A stretch of 64,000 nt of DNA, taken from assembly GCA_947489665.1 (NCBI GenBank), contig CANLEH010000002.1, positions 558,001 through 622,000 of the forward strand. The letters are read 5' to 3'. Of the stretch, positions 52,333 through 62,815 are shown piece after piece; the stretch's first letter is position 1; each line of letters opens with the position of its first letter. Both the position numbers and the translations under genes were made by a program. The stretch comes from an uncultured Roseicyclus sp. Its GTDB lineage: Bacteria > Pseudomonadota > Alphaproteobacteria > Rhodobacterales > Rhodobacteraceae. The notes under the pieces were generated by a model. That model worked only from the letters and a program-made list of their open reading frames with translations. It was not told the origin of the DNA and made no database searches.

Positions 52333-53124
52333 ATGTCGCAATCCTACAATTTTACCCATGCCATCTGTCGGGCGCCCTCGAACTCCATCGTCGACGGTTT
52401 GCGCGCTGTGGATACCGGCACACCGGATCTCGATCTGTTTCGCCAGCACCACGCCGCCTATGTCGCCGCCCTTCGCGCAACGGGGGCAGAGGTCACAGTG
52501 CTCGACCCGCTTGAGGCCTACCCCGATTCCGTCTTCGTCGAAGACGCCGCCCTTTGCCTGCCCAAAGGGGCTATCGCGATGCGCCCCGGTGCGCCGTCCC
52601 GTCTGGGAGAGGCCGCTGAAATGGTCCCCCATATCCGCGCCGCCTATGGCGAGATTGCCCAGATCACCGGGCCGGGCTTCATCGAAGGCGGCGATATACT
52701 TGTTACCGAACGCGAAATCCTAGTTGGCAAATCCGCCCGCACCGATGCCGCCGGCGTGGCCGAACTCCGCACCATCGTGTCCGGTTGGGGCTATGTTGTG
52801 AGAGAGCTTCAGACACCGCCCGATGTCCTGCATTTCAAGACCGATTGCAGCCTTCTGGATGAAGAGACGATCCTGACCACCCGCCGTCTGGCCGCCTCAG
52901 ATTGCTTCAGCGACTATAGCCTGATCTTCACCGCCGATGGGGAGGAGGCCTGCGCAAACGCCATCCGCTTCAACGACAGCGTCATCATGCCCTCAGGTTT
53001 CCCGCGCACGGCTGAGGCGCTCGACAAAGCCGGGTACACCATCGTTCAGATCGGAAATTCTGAGGCCGCGAAGCTTGATGGCGGTATGTCCTGCCTGTCG
53101 CTCCGCTTCACTCCGCCGGGCTAA
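52333..53124 (+). CDS. ddaH: Dimethylarginine dimethylaminohydrolase (guanidino-modifying enzyme)
   Basis: A 263-aa enzyme that splits methylated arginines (ADMA) into citrulline and methylamine. Substrate-pocket segments DSVFVEDAALCLPKGAI and GFIEGGDILVTE, the catalytic His in LHFKTDCSLLD and the nucleophile Cys in GGMSCLSLRF are all present. An arginine-deiminase-related role is a possible alternative. ATG 52333 is preferred over GTG 52330. Its stop overlaps the stop of the convergent cytochrome b gene. Confidence 0.9.
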   Translation: MSQSYNFTHAICRAPSNSIVDGLRAVDTGTPDLDLFRQHHAAYVAALRATGAEVTVLDPLEAYPDSVFVEDAALCLPKGAIAMRPGAPSRLGEAAEMVPHIRAAYGEIAQITGPGFIEGGDILVTEREILVGKSARTDAAGVAELRTIVSGWGYVVRELQTPPDVLHFKTDCSLLDEETILTTRRLAASDCFSDYSLIFTADGEEACANAIRFNDSVIMPSGFPRTAEALDKAGYTIVQIGNSEAAKLDGGMSCLSLRFTPPG

Positions 53125-53672
53125 AGCATCCGTTTCAGCAACCCGTCCTTCTTGACGGCGGTGTGCCACAGGACCAGCCCGATATGGCCCACCATCGCTG
53201 CCAACAGGACCCAACCGGCCACGATATGCGCCCATTTGAACACGTCGCGCAGCGTGTCGTTGCGCGGCAGCGGGCGCGGCATCTCCCAGACGCCAAACAG
53301 GTTCACGCCGTAATGGCCGTACATCACGTAGAGCCAGCCGGTGATCGGCATGATCAGCATCGCCGCGTAAAAGACCTGCTCAACGCGGTGGATGAACTTC
53401 TGCTCGCCTGTGCTCAGCGTTGGCGCCCAGGGCGGCAACTCTCCCACCCGGCGGTTCAGGATGCGCAGCACCGCAACAGCCAAGGCCACCAGTCCCAGGG
53501 ATTTGTGCCAATTGTAGTATGTGTTCGTGCCGATGCCCGCGAACTCCGCATTGAAGCCGATGGCGACCATGATGTTGCCGCCGATATACTGCGCCGCAAA
53601 CAGGATCACGATCAGCCAATGGAACAGCTTGGTCAGGCTACCATAGCCTGAGGCGGAATTGGTAAGGGGCAT
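53121..53672 (-). CDS. Cytochrome b561 family membrane protein
   Basis: A 183-aa protein with four membrane helices and the conserved heme ligands: His in TKLFHWLIVILFAAQY, His in YNWHKSLGLVAL, and two His in the C-terminal helix pair (FKWAHIVAGWVLLAAMVGHIGLVLWH). It probably carries electrons between quinol or superoxide and a periplasmic partner. It is convergent with ddaH (4-base overlap). Confidence 0.92.
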   Translation of the reverse strand: MPLTNSASGYGSLTKLFHWLIVILFAAQYIGGNIMVAIGFNAEFAGIGTNTYYNWHKSLGLVALAVAVLRILNRRVGELPPWAPTLSTGEQKFIHRVEQVFYAAMLIMPITGWLYVMYGHYGVNLFGVWEMPRPLPRNDTLRDVFKWAHIVAGWVLLAAMVGHIGLVLWHTAVKKDGLLKRML

Positions 53673-53833
53673 GTCCTGTCTCTCCTGGCGCGCGTTGCCC
53701 CATGCTGGTCCGAGATTGCGACGGTTTCCAGAAAAAACGTGCCAAACGGCGTGGATGCGGCCTTCACATCTTCATCATTCCTTCATCTCGCAGCGGCAGA
53801 ACAATCGCCAAAACGTCAGATCAAGGCCCCGCC

Positions 53834-54133
53834 ATGCACCAGTTGAACATCGCGCAATTCGCGCGCGCCGAACGGGACGTCGCACACAGCATTTCCGCCG
53901 ACCGCGCGTTCGACCTTCTCTACCATCTGTGCAACGCGCTCCATAATCAGCGCTTTGTGGCCACATCGCGGATTCTCGAAGATGCGCTCGACAGCTACCT
54001 GGCGGAGGCCAAAACCCTGCCCGCCCCCCAAGTGATTGAGGTCAGCACATGCCCGCCCGAGGCGGGCGAACGCCTGCGCCGCGCAATCGCGAACATGCGC
54101 GCCATCGAAGACGGGTTTGGCCCGGGCGGCTAG
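53834..54133 (+). CDS. Small conserved-looking helical protein of unknown function
   Basis: A 99-aa protein starting ATG 53834 ([18 protein letters not shown]), predicted helical with [26 protein letters not shown] in the middle. No known domain. Its stop overlaps the malate synthase stop in the palindrome CTAG, so the two convergent genes end on the same bases. Confidence 0.6.
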   Translation: MHQLNIAQFARAERDVAHSISADRAFDLLYHLCNALHNQRFVATSRILEDALDSYLAEAKTLPAPQVIEVSTCPPEAGERLRRAIANMRAIEDGFGPGG

Positions 54134-56268
54134 GCCGCCTTCCACTCCAACCGGCGCGCATGCAGGACCGGCTCCGTATAGCCGGACGGCTGCGCACGCC
54201 CCTTCAAAACCAGGTCCAGCGCGGCCGCATAAGCGATCCCGTTGAAACCCGGCGCCATCGGGCGATAGGCCGGGTCCGCCGCGTTCTGGTGATCCACCAC
54301 TTCGGCCATGCGGCGGAACACCTCGCCAACATCCGCCTCTGTCACAACACCGTGGTGCAGCCAGTTGGCGATATGTTGAGCCGAGATCCGACAGGTCGCG
54401 CGATCCTCCATCAGGCCAACGCCGCTCAGATCCGGCACCTTGGAACAGCCCACACCCTGATCCACCCAGCGCACCACGTAGCCCAAAATACCTTGTGCGT
54501 TGTTCTCCACCTCGCGGATCACCTGATCGCGCGTCCAGCGCCGATAGGAGGCCAGCGGAATATCCAGAAGCGCTGTCACATAGGCGCGCCGCCCGCCCTG
54601 CTCCAGCTTTTCCTGCACGGCGGCCACGTTGACCTTGTGGTAATGCAGCGCGTGCAGCGTTGCCGCTGTGGGTGACGGCACCCAAGCGCAATTCGCGCCG
54701 GCGCGCGGATGCTCGATCTTGACCTCGACCATCTCGGCCATGGCATCGGGCTTGGCCCACATGCCCTTGCCGATCTGCGCCGCTCCGCGCAGCCCACATT
54801 CCAGGCCAATATCGACATTCTGGTTCTCGTACGCACCGATCCACGACTTGCGTTTGATGAAATCCTTGCGGGAAAACGGACCCGCCTCCATCGAGGTGTG
54901 AATTTCATCACCCGTCCGGTCGAGGAAACCGGTGTTGATGAACGCAACCCGGTGCTTCGCCGCCCGGATACATTCCTTCAGGTTCACCGACGTGCGCCGT
55001 TCCTCGTCCATAATGCCGAGCTTCACCGTGTACCGCTCCAGCCCCAAAGCCGCCTCGACCCGCGTGAAGATTTCATCGCTGAAGGCCACTTCTTCCGGCC
55101 CGTGCATCTTGGGCTTGACCACATAGACCGACCCGGCGACCGAATTGCCCCCCGGACGCCCCAGATCATGCTTGGCAATCAGCGCCGTGATCATGGCATC
55201 CATCAGCCCCTCATAGGCCTCCGCACCATCGCGCAGCAGGATCGCGGGGTTCGTCATCAAATGCCCCACATTGCGCACCAACATCAGCGCGCGGCCCGCA
55301 ATGGTGACTTTTGAGCCGTCGGGCGCCTTGAAGCTCTTGTCGTCAGCCAATTTGCGCGTCATCTGCGCGCCGTTCTTCTCGAACGTTTCCTCCAGATCGC
55401 CCTTCATCAGGCCAAGCCAGTTGGAATAGGCCAGCACCTTGTCCTCGGCGTCCACACAGGCCACGGAATCCTCGCAATCCATGATGGCCGACACCGCCGA
55501 TTCCATCCGCACATCCGCCAGCCCCGCCTGATCCCGCGCACCGATGGCATGGGCCCGGTCAAAGACCAGCTCCACATGCAGGCCGTTGTTGACCAAAAGC
55601 ACCGAATCCGGCGCTTTGGCGCGCCCCGTATAGCCCGCGAATTGCGCGGGGTTGGCCAGCGGCTTGTCGTCCACCAAGAGCGCGCCCTGATCCACGTAAT
55701 AGCGCCGCACATCCGCGTGCGAGGCGCCCTCGATCGGAAAGGTATCATCAAGGAAAACCCGGGCCCGGGCCACTACGCGCGCGCCGCGCCCCCGGTCATA
55801 CCCGCCCGGCGCGGGCACGCTGCCCATCGCATCCGTGCCGTAAAACGCATCGTAAAGGCTGCCCCACCGCGCGTTCGCGGCGTTCAGGGCAAAGCGCGCA
55901 TTGGTGATCGGCACAACAAGCTGCGGGCCGGCAACCGTCGCAATCTCCGGGTCGATCTTGCTGGTCTCGATCCGGAAATCTTCGCCCTCGGGGATCAGAT
56001 AGCCGATCTCTTCCAGAAAGGCCTTATAGGCATCGGGGTCGTGCGGCTGCTCGCGGCGCGCGATGTGCCATTCGTCGATCTGGCGCTGCAAATCCTCGCG
56101 CTTTGCCAGAAGGGCCGCGTTTTGCGGGGCCAGATCATGCAGAAGGTCGGAAAAGGCCTGCCAGAAACCTGCCACGTCCACGCCTGTCCCGGGCAGCGCG
56201 TGCGCCTCCAGAAAGTCCGAGAGCTCCGCTGCAACCTGCAAACCGTTCCGTTCGACCCGTTCCACCAT
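54130..56268 (-). CDS. glcB: Malate synthase G
   Basis: A 712-aa enzyme joining glyoxylate and acetyl-CoA to malate (glyoxylate pathway and glycolate use). The G-type length and insertion are present, with the substrate block [41 protein letters not shown] and [18 protein letters not shown]. The catalytic Asp region lies in GQARCHGR-frame-independent block [20 protein letters not shown] and its surroundings. No isocitrate lyase gene is in the window. Confidence 0.95.
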   Translation of the reverse strand: MVERVERNGLQVAAELSDFLEAHALPGTGVDVAGFWQAFSDLLHDLAPQNAALLAKREDLQRQIDEWHIARREQPHDPDAYKAFLEEIGYLIPEGEDFRIETSKIDPEIATVAGPQLVVPITNARFALNAANARWGSLYDAFYGTDAMGSVPAPGGYDRGRGARVVARARVFLDDTFPIEGASHADVRRYYVDQGALLVDDKPLANPAQFAGYTGRAKAPDSVLLVNNGLHVELVFDRAHAIGARDQAGLADVRMESAVSAIMDCEDSVACVDAEDKVLAYSNWLGLMKGDLEETFEKNGAQMTRKLADDKSFKAPDGSKVTIAGRALMLVRNVGHLMTNPAILLRDGAEAYEGLMDAMITALIAKHDLGRPGGNSVAGSVYVVKPKMHGPEEVAFSDEIFTRVEAALGLERYTVKLGIMDEERRTSVNLKECIRAAKHRVAFINTGFLDRTGDEIHTSMEAGPFSRKDFIKRKSWIGAYENQNVDIGLECGLRGAAQIGKGMWAKPDAMAEMVEVKIEHPRAGANCAWVPSPTAATLHALHYHKVNVAAVQEKLEQGGRRAYVTALLDIPLASYRRWTRDQVIREVENNAQGILGYVVRWVDQGVGCSKVPDLSGVGLMEDRATCRISAQHIANWLHHGVVTEADVGEVFRRMAEVVDHQNAADPAYRPMAPGFNGIAYAAALDLVLKGRAQPSGYTEPVLHARRLEWKAA

Positions 56269-56354
56269 GCCGCATTCTCCTGCTGGTATGCCGTTGTATC
56301 CCGGATCGATTAGGCAAAAAGGGGTCCGTAGGCAACAAGATTGGTCAGAATGTT

Positions 56355-56519
56355 TTACCGATCATCCTGGGGTTGTGCCGGGAGTTGCGCGCGGCATTTG
56401 TCCGAGCAATATCGCACCTCGTCCCAGACCTTTGCCCACTTATTGCGCCAGGTGAACGGCCGCCCGCAGGCGGCGCAGTCTTTTTGCGGCAGGTCGGATT
56501 TCTTGCGCATCTTGGCCAT
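56355..56519 (-). CDS. DUF2256 small zinc-ribbon-like protein
   Basis: A 54-aa protein starting [28 protein letters not shown] in two overlapping blocks (Cys15 and Cys18) and ending with CSDKC (Cys38 and Cys42). The order Cxx[17 protein letters not shown] is that of DUF2256, short proteins that probably bind zinc. In several bacteria DUF2256 lies near a cryptochrome/photolyase gene; here such a gene is 26 kb away. The frame is too short to appear in many automatic gene lists. Confidence 0.88.
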   Translation of the reverse strand: MAKMRKKSDLPQKDCAACGRPFTWRNKWAKVWDEVRYCSDKCRAQLPAQPQDDR

Positions 56520-56567
56520 GACGCACCAGATAGGCAGACACGACCCCGTGTCGAGAGGGCGGGATTC

Positions 56568-56586
56568 GCATTTTCATGGAACAAAG
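56568..56586. repeat. 19-bp dispersed repeat, copy 2
   Basis: Identical to 10730-10748 (GCATTTTCATGGAACAAAG), with similarity extending about 12 bases to the right. It lies about 50 bases upstream of the DUF2256 gene and 40 bases after the end of comEC, both on the reverse strand. Confidence 0.6.
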
Positions 56587-56623
56587 AGGGGCGGGTCAGC
56601 ACTCTGAAAGCCCATGAAAACAC

Positions 56624-58762
56624 TCAGGGCGCGGGCGACCAAAGGCGATTGCCCTGCCGCGCGCGCGCCGTGTCGATCTGAAGCCCTTCTTCAGTTGCGC
56701 CAAGCGCCACGGCCCCCGTCCGCGACAGGACCGACGGGCTCAGCAACAGGCAGTCCGCGGCTGTCTGCGCATTGGCCGCCCCCAGCGGCAGGCCCGGCGC
56801 GCTCAACCGGGCCAATGTCTGCGCTTCTGCCTCCAGCAGGCGCGCTGGCGGGTCCTCGGGCCAGGCATTGACGACCACCACCGCGTGCCGGGCGCAGGCC
56901 TCAACCGCTTCGCGCGCCGCCGCCCGGCCAGCGCCGTGCCAAAGGCTCAGCGCGCCAAGCATAGCGACCTGCCCTGCCCCATCCTCAGCCCACCCGGCGC
57001 GCGATGCGGCGCCCTCCTGATCCGCCGGATCGCCGTCATTTTCCAGCCAGATGCCCGCGACAAACCCGTCGCCGCGCGCCCGGCTCAGCGCGCGCGGTCC
57101 GTCGCCCGCCCTTTGCCCCACCAACCCGCCGCTTTCCGAGATCAGGACAGACGGCCGCTCCGCCCCCGTCCAGATCAACATTGCCACGACGATCGGGGCC
57201 ACCATGGCCCACCGCCCCCTGCCTTTCCAAAGGCACAGGCCGATGCCGCCAATGGCAATCAGGGCCAGCACCGGTGGCGGTGGGCTCGGCACCATCTCCA
57301 CCGCCCCGGGCAGATCCGCCACTCGCGCCGCGACGCCCAGGATCCATTGCAGCGCCTTATCCATGATCGAGAAGGCCAGCCAGGAAAGGCCAAACGGCGC
57401 AAGCAAAAGCGCAAGCACCGCAAACGGGATCACGACGGAGCCCATGACGGGCACCGTCAGCAGGTTGGCGATAAGCCCATAGACCGCCAGCCTGTTGAAA
57501 TGCGCTGCCGCAAACGGTGCCGTCGCGGCCCCCGCCACAGCGGACGAGACGACCAGCGCCCAAACGCCCTTGGCCCATCCCGGCCAGTTGCGCAGGAAAG
57601 CGGCGCCCTGCAGCCCATTGAAGACCGCGACAAGCGCCGTTGTGGCGGCGAACGACATCTGGAAGCCCGGCGACATCAGCGTCTCGGGCCGTCTGAGCAG
57701 CACGATGATCGCCGCGATTGCGACCGAGCGCAGGGTGATCGCGCGCCGGTCCAGCAAGACGGCGGTGAACATCACGGCGACCTGAATGAACGCACGTTCC
57801 GTGGCGACATTGCCGCCCGACAGGGCCAAGTAGAACGCGCCCGAGATCAGCGCGCCCACAGCGGCCCATTTGCGGATCGGATAGCGCAGGGCGAGCGCGG
57901 GGATCAGGGCGAGGCCCAGGCGAAGCGCGGCGTAAACGAAGCCCGTCAATAGCCCCATATGCAGGCCCGAGATGGCCAGCAAGTGCGCAATATTGCTGTC
58001 GCGCATGTCCTGTATGGGTCCCTGCTCCAATCCCGACCGATCGCCGGTCAGAACCGCCGCCGCAAACGCGCCCGGCTGGCCCGGGATCGCCGCCTGCACC
58101 GCCGCCGACATCCGCATGCGCAGCGAAAACAGCCGCTGATCGCCCGGCGCGGGCGCCTCCAGCAGAAGCGCAGGCACCCGGGTATAGCCAACGCCGCCAA
58201 GTGACTGGAACCAGGCATGGCGCTGGAAATCGAAGCCGCCGGGCTCCGCCGCACCCCCTGGCGGGCTCAGATGGCCCGACATCATGACCACCGCGCCCGG
58301 AACAGGCTCCAGATAGCCCTGCTCACCATGCAGCGAAACACGCACCCGCCGCGGCACCGCACGCACATCGTCCAGCCGCACCCGGTCCAGCGTCAGCCGC
58401 ACCGCGTCGCTGGCCGACCGGTCTATGCCCACAATCCGCCCTTCGATCGGGCCGTAATAGCGGAATTCCATCACCGGGCCGGCCACCTGATGCGCGCGCC
58501 AGCCCGCGACGCCGACCCCTAGGGCCACCAGCGCAAGTGCGATGCCCAACGGCCCAAGCACTTCGCGCCGCCAAAGCCCCAAGACCGCGCCAAGCAGCCC
58601 CGCAAAGGCCGCCAGAGCGTAGCCCAACACCCCAGGCTCCACCGGCAGCGCAAAGTAGATCCCCACGCCCAGGCCCAGACACACGGCCGCCCACGGCATC
58701 AGCGCCCCGCGCTGGCCTTGTTGGACCGCGTTTACCGCACCAAAGATCGTGCCGGCCTTCAC
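56624..58762 (-). CDS. comEC: ComEC/Rec2-like DNA-uptake membrane protein
   Basis: A 712-aa integral membrane protein. An N-terminal DUF4131 region (about 25-200) is followed by the multi-helix competence domain (about 230-500) with HLLAISGLHMGLLTGFVY. ComEC forms the inner-membrane channel for transforming DNA. The C-terminal 190 residues have the position of the metallo-beta-lactamase-like domain but lack an HxHxDH zinc motif, so the nuclease part looks degenerate or absent. It is divergent from gltX (108-base gap). Confidence 0.92.
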   Translation of the reverse strand: MKAGTIFGAVNAVQQGQRGALMPWAAVCLGLGVGIYFALPVEPGVLGYALAAFAGLLGAVLGLWRREVLGPLGIALALVALGVGVAGWRAHQVAGPVMEFRYYGPIEGRIVGIDRSASDAVRLTLDRVRLDDVRAVPRRVRVSLHGEQGYLEPVPGAVVMMSGHLSPPGGAAEPGGFDFQRHAWFQSLGGVGYTRVPALLLEAPAPGDQRLFSLRMRMSAAVQAAIPGQPGAFAAAVLTGDRSGLEQGPIQDMRDSNIAHLLAISGLHMGLLTGFVYAALRLGLALIPALALRYPIRKWAAVGALISGAFYLALSGGNVATERAFIQVAVMFTAVLLDRRAITLRSVAIAAIIVLLRRPETLMSPGFQMSFAATTALVAVFNGLQGAAFLRNWPGWAKGVWALVVSSAVAGAATAPFAAAHFNRLAVYGLIANLLTVPVMGSVVIPFAVLALLLAPFGLSWLAFSIMDKALQWILGVAARVADLPGAVEMVPSPPPPVLALIAIGGIGLCLWKGRGRWAMVAPIVVAMLIWTGAERPSVLISESGGLVGQRAGDGPRALSRARGDGFVAGIWLENDGDPADQEGAASRAGWAEDGAGQVAMLGALSLWHGAGRAAAREAVEACARHAVVVVNAWPEDPPARLLEAEAQTLARLSAPGLPLGAANAQTAADCLLLSPSVLSRTGAVALGATEEGLQIDTARARQGNRLWSPAP

Positions 58763-58870
58763 CCTTGTCGCCCCTCTGCAACAGGTTTAGCTACCCCGCA
58801 AAGCTGCCACGACGTGGTTTAGGAATAGTTAACGCGGGCCCGCGACCGTAACCCGCAAGAAAGGTTTGGC

Positions 58871-60280
58871 ATGTCCAACGAGGCTCAAATCGTCACCCGC
58901 ATCGCGCCCTCTCCCACCGGCATGATGCATATCGGCACCGCACGCACCGGCCTCTTCAACTGGCTCTTCGCGCGCAGGCACGGCGGCAAGTTCGTGCTGC
59001 GGATCGAGGATACGGATCGGGAGCGGTCGACGCCCGCGGCGACGCAGGCCATCCTCGACGGCATGGCGTGGCTTGGCCTCGACCATGACGGGGACGCCAT
59101 CAGCCAGTTCGAACGTGCGCCCCGCCACCGCGAAGTGGCCGAGGCGATGCTGGCGAACGGCACTGCGTATAAGTGCTTCTCGACACAGGAAGAAATCGCT
59201 GCCTTCCGTGACGCTGCGCGTGAGAAAGGTGAAAGCACCCTCTTCCTTAGCCCGTGGCGCGACCGCACCGACCATCCGGATGCGCCCTACGTGATCCGCC
59301 TCAAGGCGCCGCGCGAAGGGACCACCGTGATCGCCGATCAGGTGCAGGGTGATGTCACGATCCAGAACACTACGCTCGACGACATGATCCTGCTCCGCTC
59401 GGACGGCACGCCCACTTACATGCACGCCGTTGTGGTGGACGACCACGATATGGGCGTCACACACGTGATCCGGGGCGACGACCACCTCAACAACGCCGCC
59501 CGCCAAATCCAGGTCTACCGGGCAAATAACTGGCCCGAGCCCGTCTGGGCCCATATCCCCCTGATCCACGGCGAAGACGGCAAGAAGCTCTCCAAACGCC
59601 ACGGTGCGACCGGCGTCATGGAATATGCCGAAATGGGCATCCCGGCGAGCGCGATGCGCAACTACCTGACGCGGCTGGGTTGGTCCCACGGCGATGATGA
59701 GCTTTTCACCGATGCGCAGGCTCGCGAATGGTTCGACCTCAAGGGCATCGGCAAATCACCCGCCCGCCTTGATATGAAGAAGCTGGCCAATGTCACCGGC
59801 TGGCACATCGCCAACACCGATGACGCGGATCTTGTCACTGAGATCAACGCCTTCCTTGCCCTCACAAACCAGCCCGGCCTTTCGCAGGCGCAGCAAGATG
59901 GGCTGAAAGCCGCGATGTATTGCCTCAAGGACCGCGCGAAAAACCTGCCCGATATTCTCGATAAGGCCCGGTTTGTATTGGAAAACCGCCCGCTCGCGTT
60001 GGATGAAAAGGCCGTGAACAGCCTCGATCCGGTATCCCGTGGTATACTGAATGAATTGACTGCGCAGTTGCAGAATGCTAGCTGGACCCGTGACACGCTG
60101 GAGGGTGTACTCAACACCGCTGCGGACTCCCATGGGTTGAAATTCGGCAAACTTGCCGGACCGCTGCGCGCGGCTCTCTCTGGGCGAACCGTCTCTCCCT
60201 CCGTGTTCGATATGATGCTTGTCTTGGGGCGCGAAGAAACCCTCGCCCGACTGACAGACGCCGCCTCCCTCGACACGTGA
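58871..60280 (+). CDS. gltX: Glutamate-tRNA ligase
   Basis: A 469-aa class I aminoacyl-tRNA synthetase that charges tRNA(Glu). The HIGH motif appears as HIGT in [20 protein letters not shown] and the KMSKS loop as [33 protein letters not shown] and [21 protein letters not shown] are typical. The genome probably carries GatCAB-dependent mischarging (see gatB at 31168), consistent with a non-discriminating GltX. GCAAGAAAGG precedes the ATG. Confidence 0.97.
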   Translation: MSNEAQIVTRIAPSPTGMMHIGTARTGLFNWLFARRHGGKFVLRIEDTDRERSTPAATQAILDGMAWLGLDHDGDAISQFERAPRHREVAEAMLANGTAYKCFSTQEEIAAFRDAAREKGESTLFLSPWRDRTDHPDAPYVIRLKAPREGTTVIADQVQGDVTIQNTTLDDMILLRSDGTPTYMHAVVVDDHDMGVTHVIRGDDHLNNAARQIQVYRANNWPEPVWAHIPLIHGEDGKKLSKRHGATGVMEYAEMGIPASAMRNYLTRLGWSHGDDELFTDAQAREWFDLKGIGKSPARLDMKKLANVTGWHIANTDDADLVTEINAFLALTNQPGLSQAQQDGLKAAMYCLKDRAKNLPDILDKARFVLENRPLALDEKAVNSLDPVSRGILNELTAQLQNASWTRDTLEGVLNTAADSHGLKFGKLAGPLRAALSGRTVSPSVFDMMLVLGREETLARLTDAASLDT

Positions 60281-60339
60281 TCGAGGGCGGGCACCCACGC
60301 CAGCCCTGTGCTGGCCGCCAGTTGCACGAAGGGACGCTC

Positions 60340-61638
60340 ATGGCCGACAACCAGACCAGAACCGCCACCTTGACGATTGACGGCACATCTTACGATCTGC
60401 CGATGCATTCCCCAACCGCAGGCCCCGATGTCGTGGACATCGGTAAACTCTATGGCCAGGCCGGTGTGTTCACCCACGATCCGGGCTTCACCTCCACCTC
60501 GGCGTGTGAATCCTCCATCACCTTCATCGACGGTGGCAAGGGCGAGCTTCTGCACCGCGGCTACCCCATCGACCAGCTGGCCGAGCAATCGAACTATATC
60601 GAGGTCTGCTTCCTGCTGCTCTACGGCTACCTGCCATCCAAGGCGGAATACGAGGAATTCGAATATACCATCACGCGCCACACGATGCTGCACGAACAGA
60701 TGGCGAATTTCTTCCGGGGCTTCCGCCGTGATGCGCACCCGATGGCCGTTATGGTCGGTGTCGTGGGCGCGATGAGCGCGTTCTACCACGACTCGACGGA
60801 CATCAACGATCCCCGCCAGCGCGAGATTGCCTCCCACCGCCTGATCGCCAAGATGCCCACGATTGCGGCCTGGGCCTATAAATACACGATCGGCCAGCCC
60901 TTCGTGTACCCGCGCAACGACATGTCGTACGCAGCCAACTTCCTGCGCATGTGCTTCGCCGTCCCGGCCGAGGAATATGTCGTCGATCCGGTGCTCGAGA
61001 CAGCGATGGACCGCATCTTCACGCTGCATGCGGACCACGAACAAAACGCCTCCACCTCGACCGTGCGCCTCGCCTCCTCGTCCGGTGCCAACCCATTCGC
61101 CTGCATCGCCGCCGGCATCGCCTGCCTCTGGGGCCCCGCCCATGGTGGCGCGAACCAGGCCTGTCTTGAGATGCTGGAAGAAATCGGGACCGTGGATCGC
61201 ATCCCCGAGTTCATCGCCCGCGCGAAAGACAAGAACGACGATTACCGCCTGATGGGCTTCGGCCACCGCGTCTACAAGAACTTCGATCCCCGCGCGACGG
61301 TGATGAAGAAATCTGCGGACGATGTGCTGAACCTGCTGGGGATCGAGAACAACCCCAAGCTGCAGGTCGCCAAAGCGCTCGAAAAAGCCGCGCTGGACGA
61401 TCCGTATTTCGCGGACAAGAAGCTGTTCCCGAATGTCGATTTCTATTCCGGCATTATTCTTGAGGCGATGGGCTTCCCCACCTCGATGTTCACGCCGATT
61501 TTCGCGCTCTCGCGGACCGTCGGCTGGATTTCGCAGTGGAAAGAGCAGTTGGCAGATCCAGCACTCAAGATCGGCCGCCCACGTCAGCTCTACATGGGCG
61601 AGACGATGCGCGACTACGTTCCGATCGACAAACGCTGA
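60340..61638 (+). CDS. gltA: Citrate synthase (type II)
   Basis: A 432-aa enzyme that condenses oxaloacetate and acetyl-CoA, entry to the TCA cycle. Conserved blocks include [26 protein letters not shown]-like [20 protein letters not shown], the catalytic His regions [17 protein letters not shown] and [16 protein letters not shown], and the Asp in [21 protein letters not shown] (two overlapping pieces). The start is ATG 60340 after GAAGGGAC. It lies 59 bases after gltX, and a strong terminator follows. Confidence 0.97.
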   Translation: MADNQTRTATLTIDGTSYDLPMHSPTAGPDVVDIGKLYGQAGVFTHDPGFTSTSACESSITFIDGGKGELLHRGYPIDQLAEQSNYIEVCFLLLYGYLPSKAEYEEFEYTITRHTMLHEQMANFFRGFRRDAHPMAVMVGVVGAMSAFYHDSTDINDPRQREIASHRLIAKMPTIAAWAYKYTIGQPFVYPRNDMSYAANFLRMCFAVPAEEYVVDPVLETAMDRIFTLHADHEQNASTSTVRLASSSGANPFACIAAGIACLWGPAHGGANQACLEMLEEIGTVDRIPEFIARAKDKNDDYRLMGFGHRVYKNFDPRATVMKKSADDVLNLLGIENNPKLQVAKALEKAALDDPYFADKKLFPNVDFYSGIILEAMGFPTSMFTPIFALSRTVGWISQWKEQLADPALKIGRPRQLYMGETMRDYVPIDKR

Positions 61639-61657
61639 CCCCCATCCACCAGAACGC

Positions 61658-61685
61658 AAAATGCGCCCATTTGGGCGCATTTTTT
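61658..61685 (+). terminator. Intrinsic terminator of gltA
   Basis: AAAATGCGCCC (61658-61668) and GGGCGCATTTT (61673-61683) form a perfect 11-bp stem with loop ATTT, followed by T residues to 61685. Confidence 0.92.
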
Positions 61686-61701
61686 GTGTCAGCCGAAAAA
61701 A

Positions 61702-61765
61702 GTGACCATCTGGACGCTTTTTTCCGGAAAAACCCGTTCATCTGGTCACAACTGTGACCATCTGG
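61702..61765. repeat. GTGACCATCTGG repeats with a near-perfect palindrome
   Basis: GTGACCATCTGG occurs at 61702-61713 and 61754-61765. TGGTCACA (61743-61750) and TGTGACCA (61753-61760) form a perfect 8-bp inverted repeat with a 2-base centre. All lie between the gltA terminator and the end of the reverse-strand sufE. Possible operator, or termination signal for sufE. Confidence 0.5.
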
Positions 61766-61772
61766 TCAGAGT

Positions 61773-62183
61773 TCAGGCCGCGTCAGAGGCCAGCAGGCGG
61801 ATGCGTTCAACCATCGCGCGGACGCCATTGGACCGCTGCGATGACAAATGCTCGTCCAGGCCTAACCGACCCAGCTCAGCCGCCGCATCCACTTGTAAAA
61901 CCTCGCCTTTTTGCAACCCACCATAGAGCGCGTGAAGAACTGCAATCAGCCCGCGCACGATGATCGCATCGCTATCCCCTTGAAAATCAAAGGTTTCACC
62001 GTCTATCCGGGGTAAAATCCAAACCTGGCTCGCACATCCATCGACCTTTGTCGCAGGCACTTTCACCGCGTCATCCAGCGGTTCCATCGCCTTACCAAGC
62101 TCAATCACATGGCGGTAGCGCTCTTCCCAATCGTCAAGGAATTCAAAGGTTTCCGCGATTTCTTCAAAGGCTTCGCTGGCCAT
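61773..62183 (-). CDS. sufE: SufE cysteine-desulfurase partner
   Basis: A 136-aa sulfur-acceptor protein that takes persulfide from the cysteine desulfurase SufS for iron-sulfur cluster assembly. The acceptor Cys is in KVPATKVDGCASQVWI, with EERYRHVIELGK before and FQGDSDAIIVRGLIAVLHALYGG after. AGGAGC precedes the ATG. No other suf gene is in the window. Confidence 0.95.
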   Translation of the reverse strand: MASEAFEEIAETFEFLDDWEERYRHVIELGKAMEPLDDAVKVPATKVDGCASQVWILPRIDGETFDFQGDSDAIIVRGLIAVLHALYGGLQKGEVLQVDAAAELGRLGLDEHLSSQRSNGVRAMVERIRLLASDAA

Positions 62184-62326
62184 GCCAATGCTCCTGCGCG
62201 CTGTGTCACCCGTGACCTAGGGGCTGCACCCGGCAAGGTAAAGGCCCGCGACCGGGTGGCTTTGCTTTTCAAGCCGCACCTGATCCGCTAGGCAGGGGAG
62301 AAACCGACTGCCCAAAGGGTCACTTG

Positions 62327-62776
62327 ATGCTTTTTCGCGCCATACTACTGATTACGCTGATTTTTTCCGTCGCGGCCTGTGGTGACAGCCGCTTGAACCC
62401 GTTCAACTGGTTTGGAAATGATCGCGAACAACGTGTGAGCGTTGACCCGAATGCCGTCACCGGTACACCGGCCGACCCGCGTAGCTTAGTTACTGAAATC
62501 ACACAGCTTTCTGTTGAACAAACGACCTCCGGCGCCATCTTGCGCGCCACCGCTGTGACCCCTGCGCAGGGCTATTTCGACGCCGAACTGGTGCTGGCCG
62601 AAATCAACAATGGATCCATCGTTTTCGAATTCCGCGCGGCGCCGCCGGTCGGGCAGCCCACGCCCGGCCTGCAGACCATCGTCGCAGGTGTCACGCTGAC
62701 GAATGGAGAGCTTGCCGGCGTGCGCACAATTACGGTGATCGCTGCACAGAACCGCCGCTCGGTGTCGCGCCGCTGA
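62327..62776 (+). CDS. Lipoprotein of unknown function
   Basis: A 149-aa protein with a lipoprotein signal (MLFRAILLITLIFSVAAC, Cys at residue 18). A mature beta-rich domain follows (VTEITQLSVEQTTSGAILRATA, PGLQTIVAGVTLTNGELAGV), and the end is basic (NRRSVSRR). I do not recognise a family. ATG 62327 is chosen; a TTG three bases earlier is possible. Confidence 0.75.
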   Translation: MLFRAILLITLIFSVAACGDSRLNPFNWFGNDREQRVSVDPNAVTGTPADPRSLVTEITQLSVEQTTSGAILRATAVTPAQGYFDAELVLAEINNGSIVFEFRAAPPVGQPTPGLQTIVAGVTLTNGELAGVRTITVIAAQNRRSVSRR

Positions 62777-62815
62777 CTTAAACAACGGCGCGCAACAGAC
62801 TGATTTAAATAGAGA

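Noticed and set aside
59662-61680. 672-codon reverse-strand frame opposite gltX and gltA
   Set aside because: Spans two well-supported genes on the other strand and the gltA terminator; no recognisable protein features.
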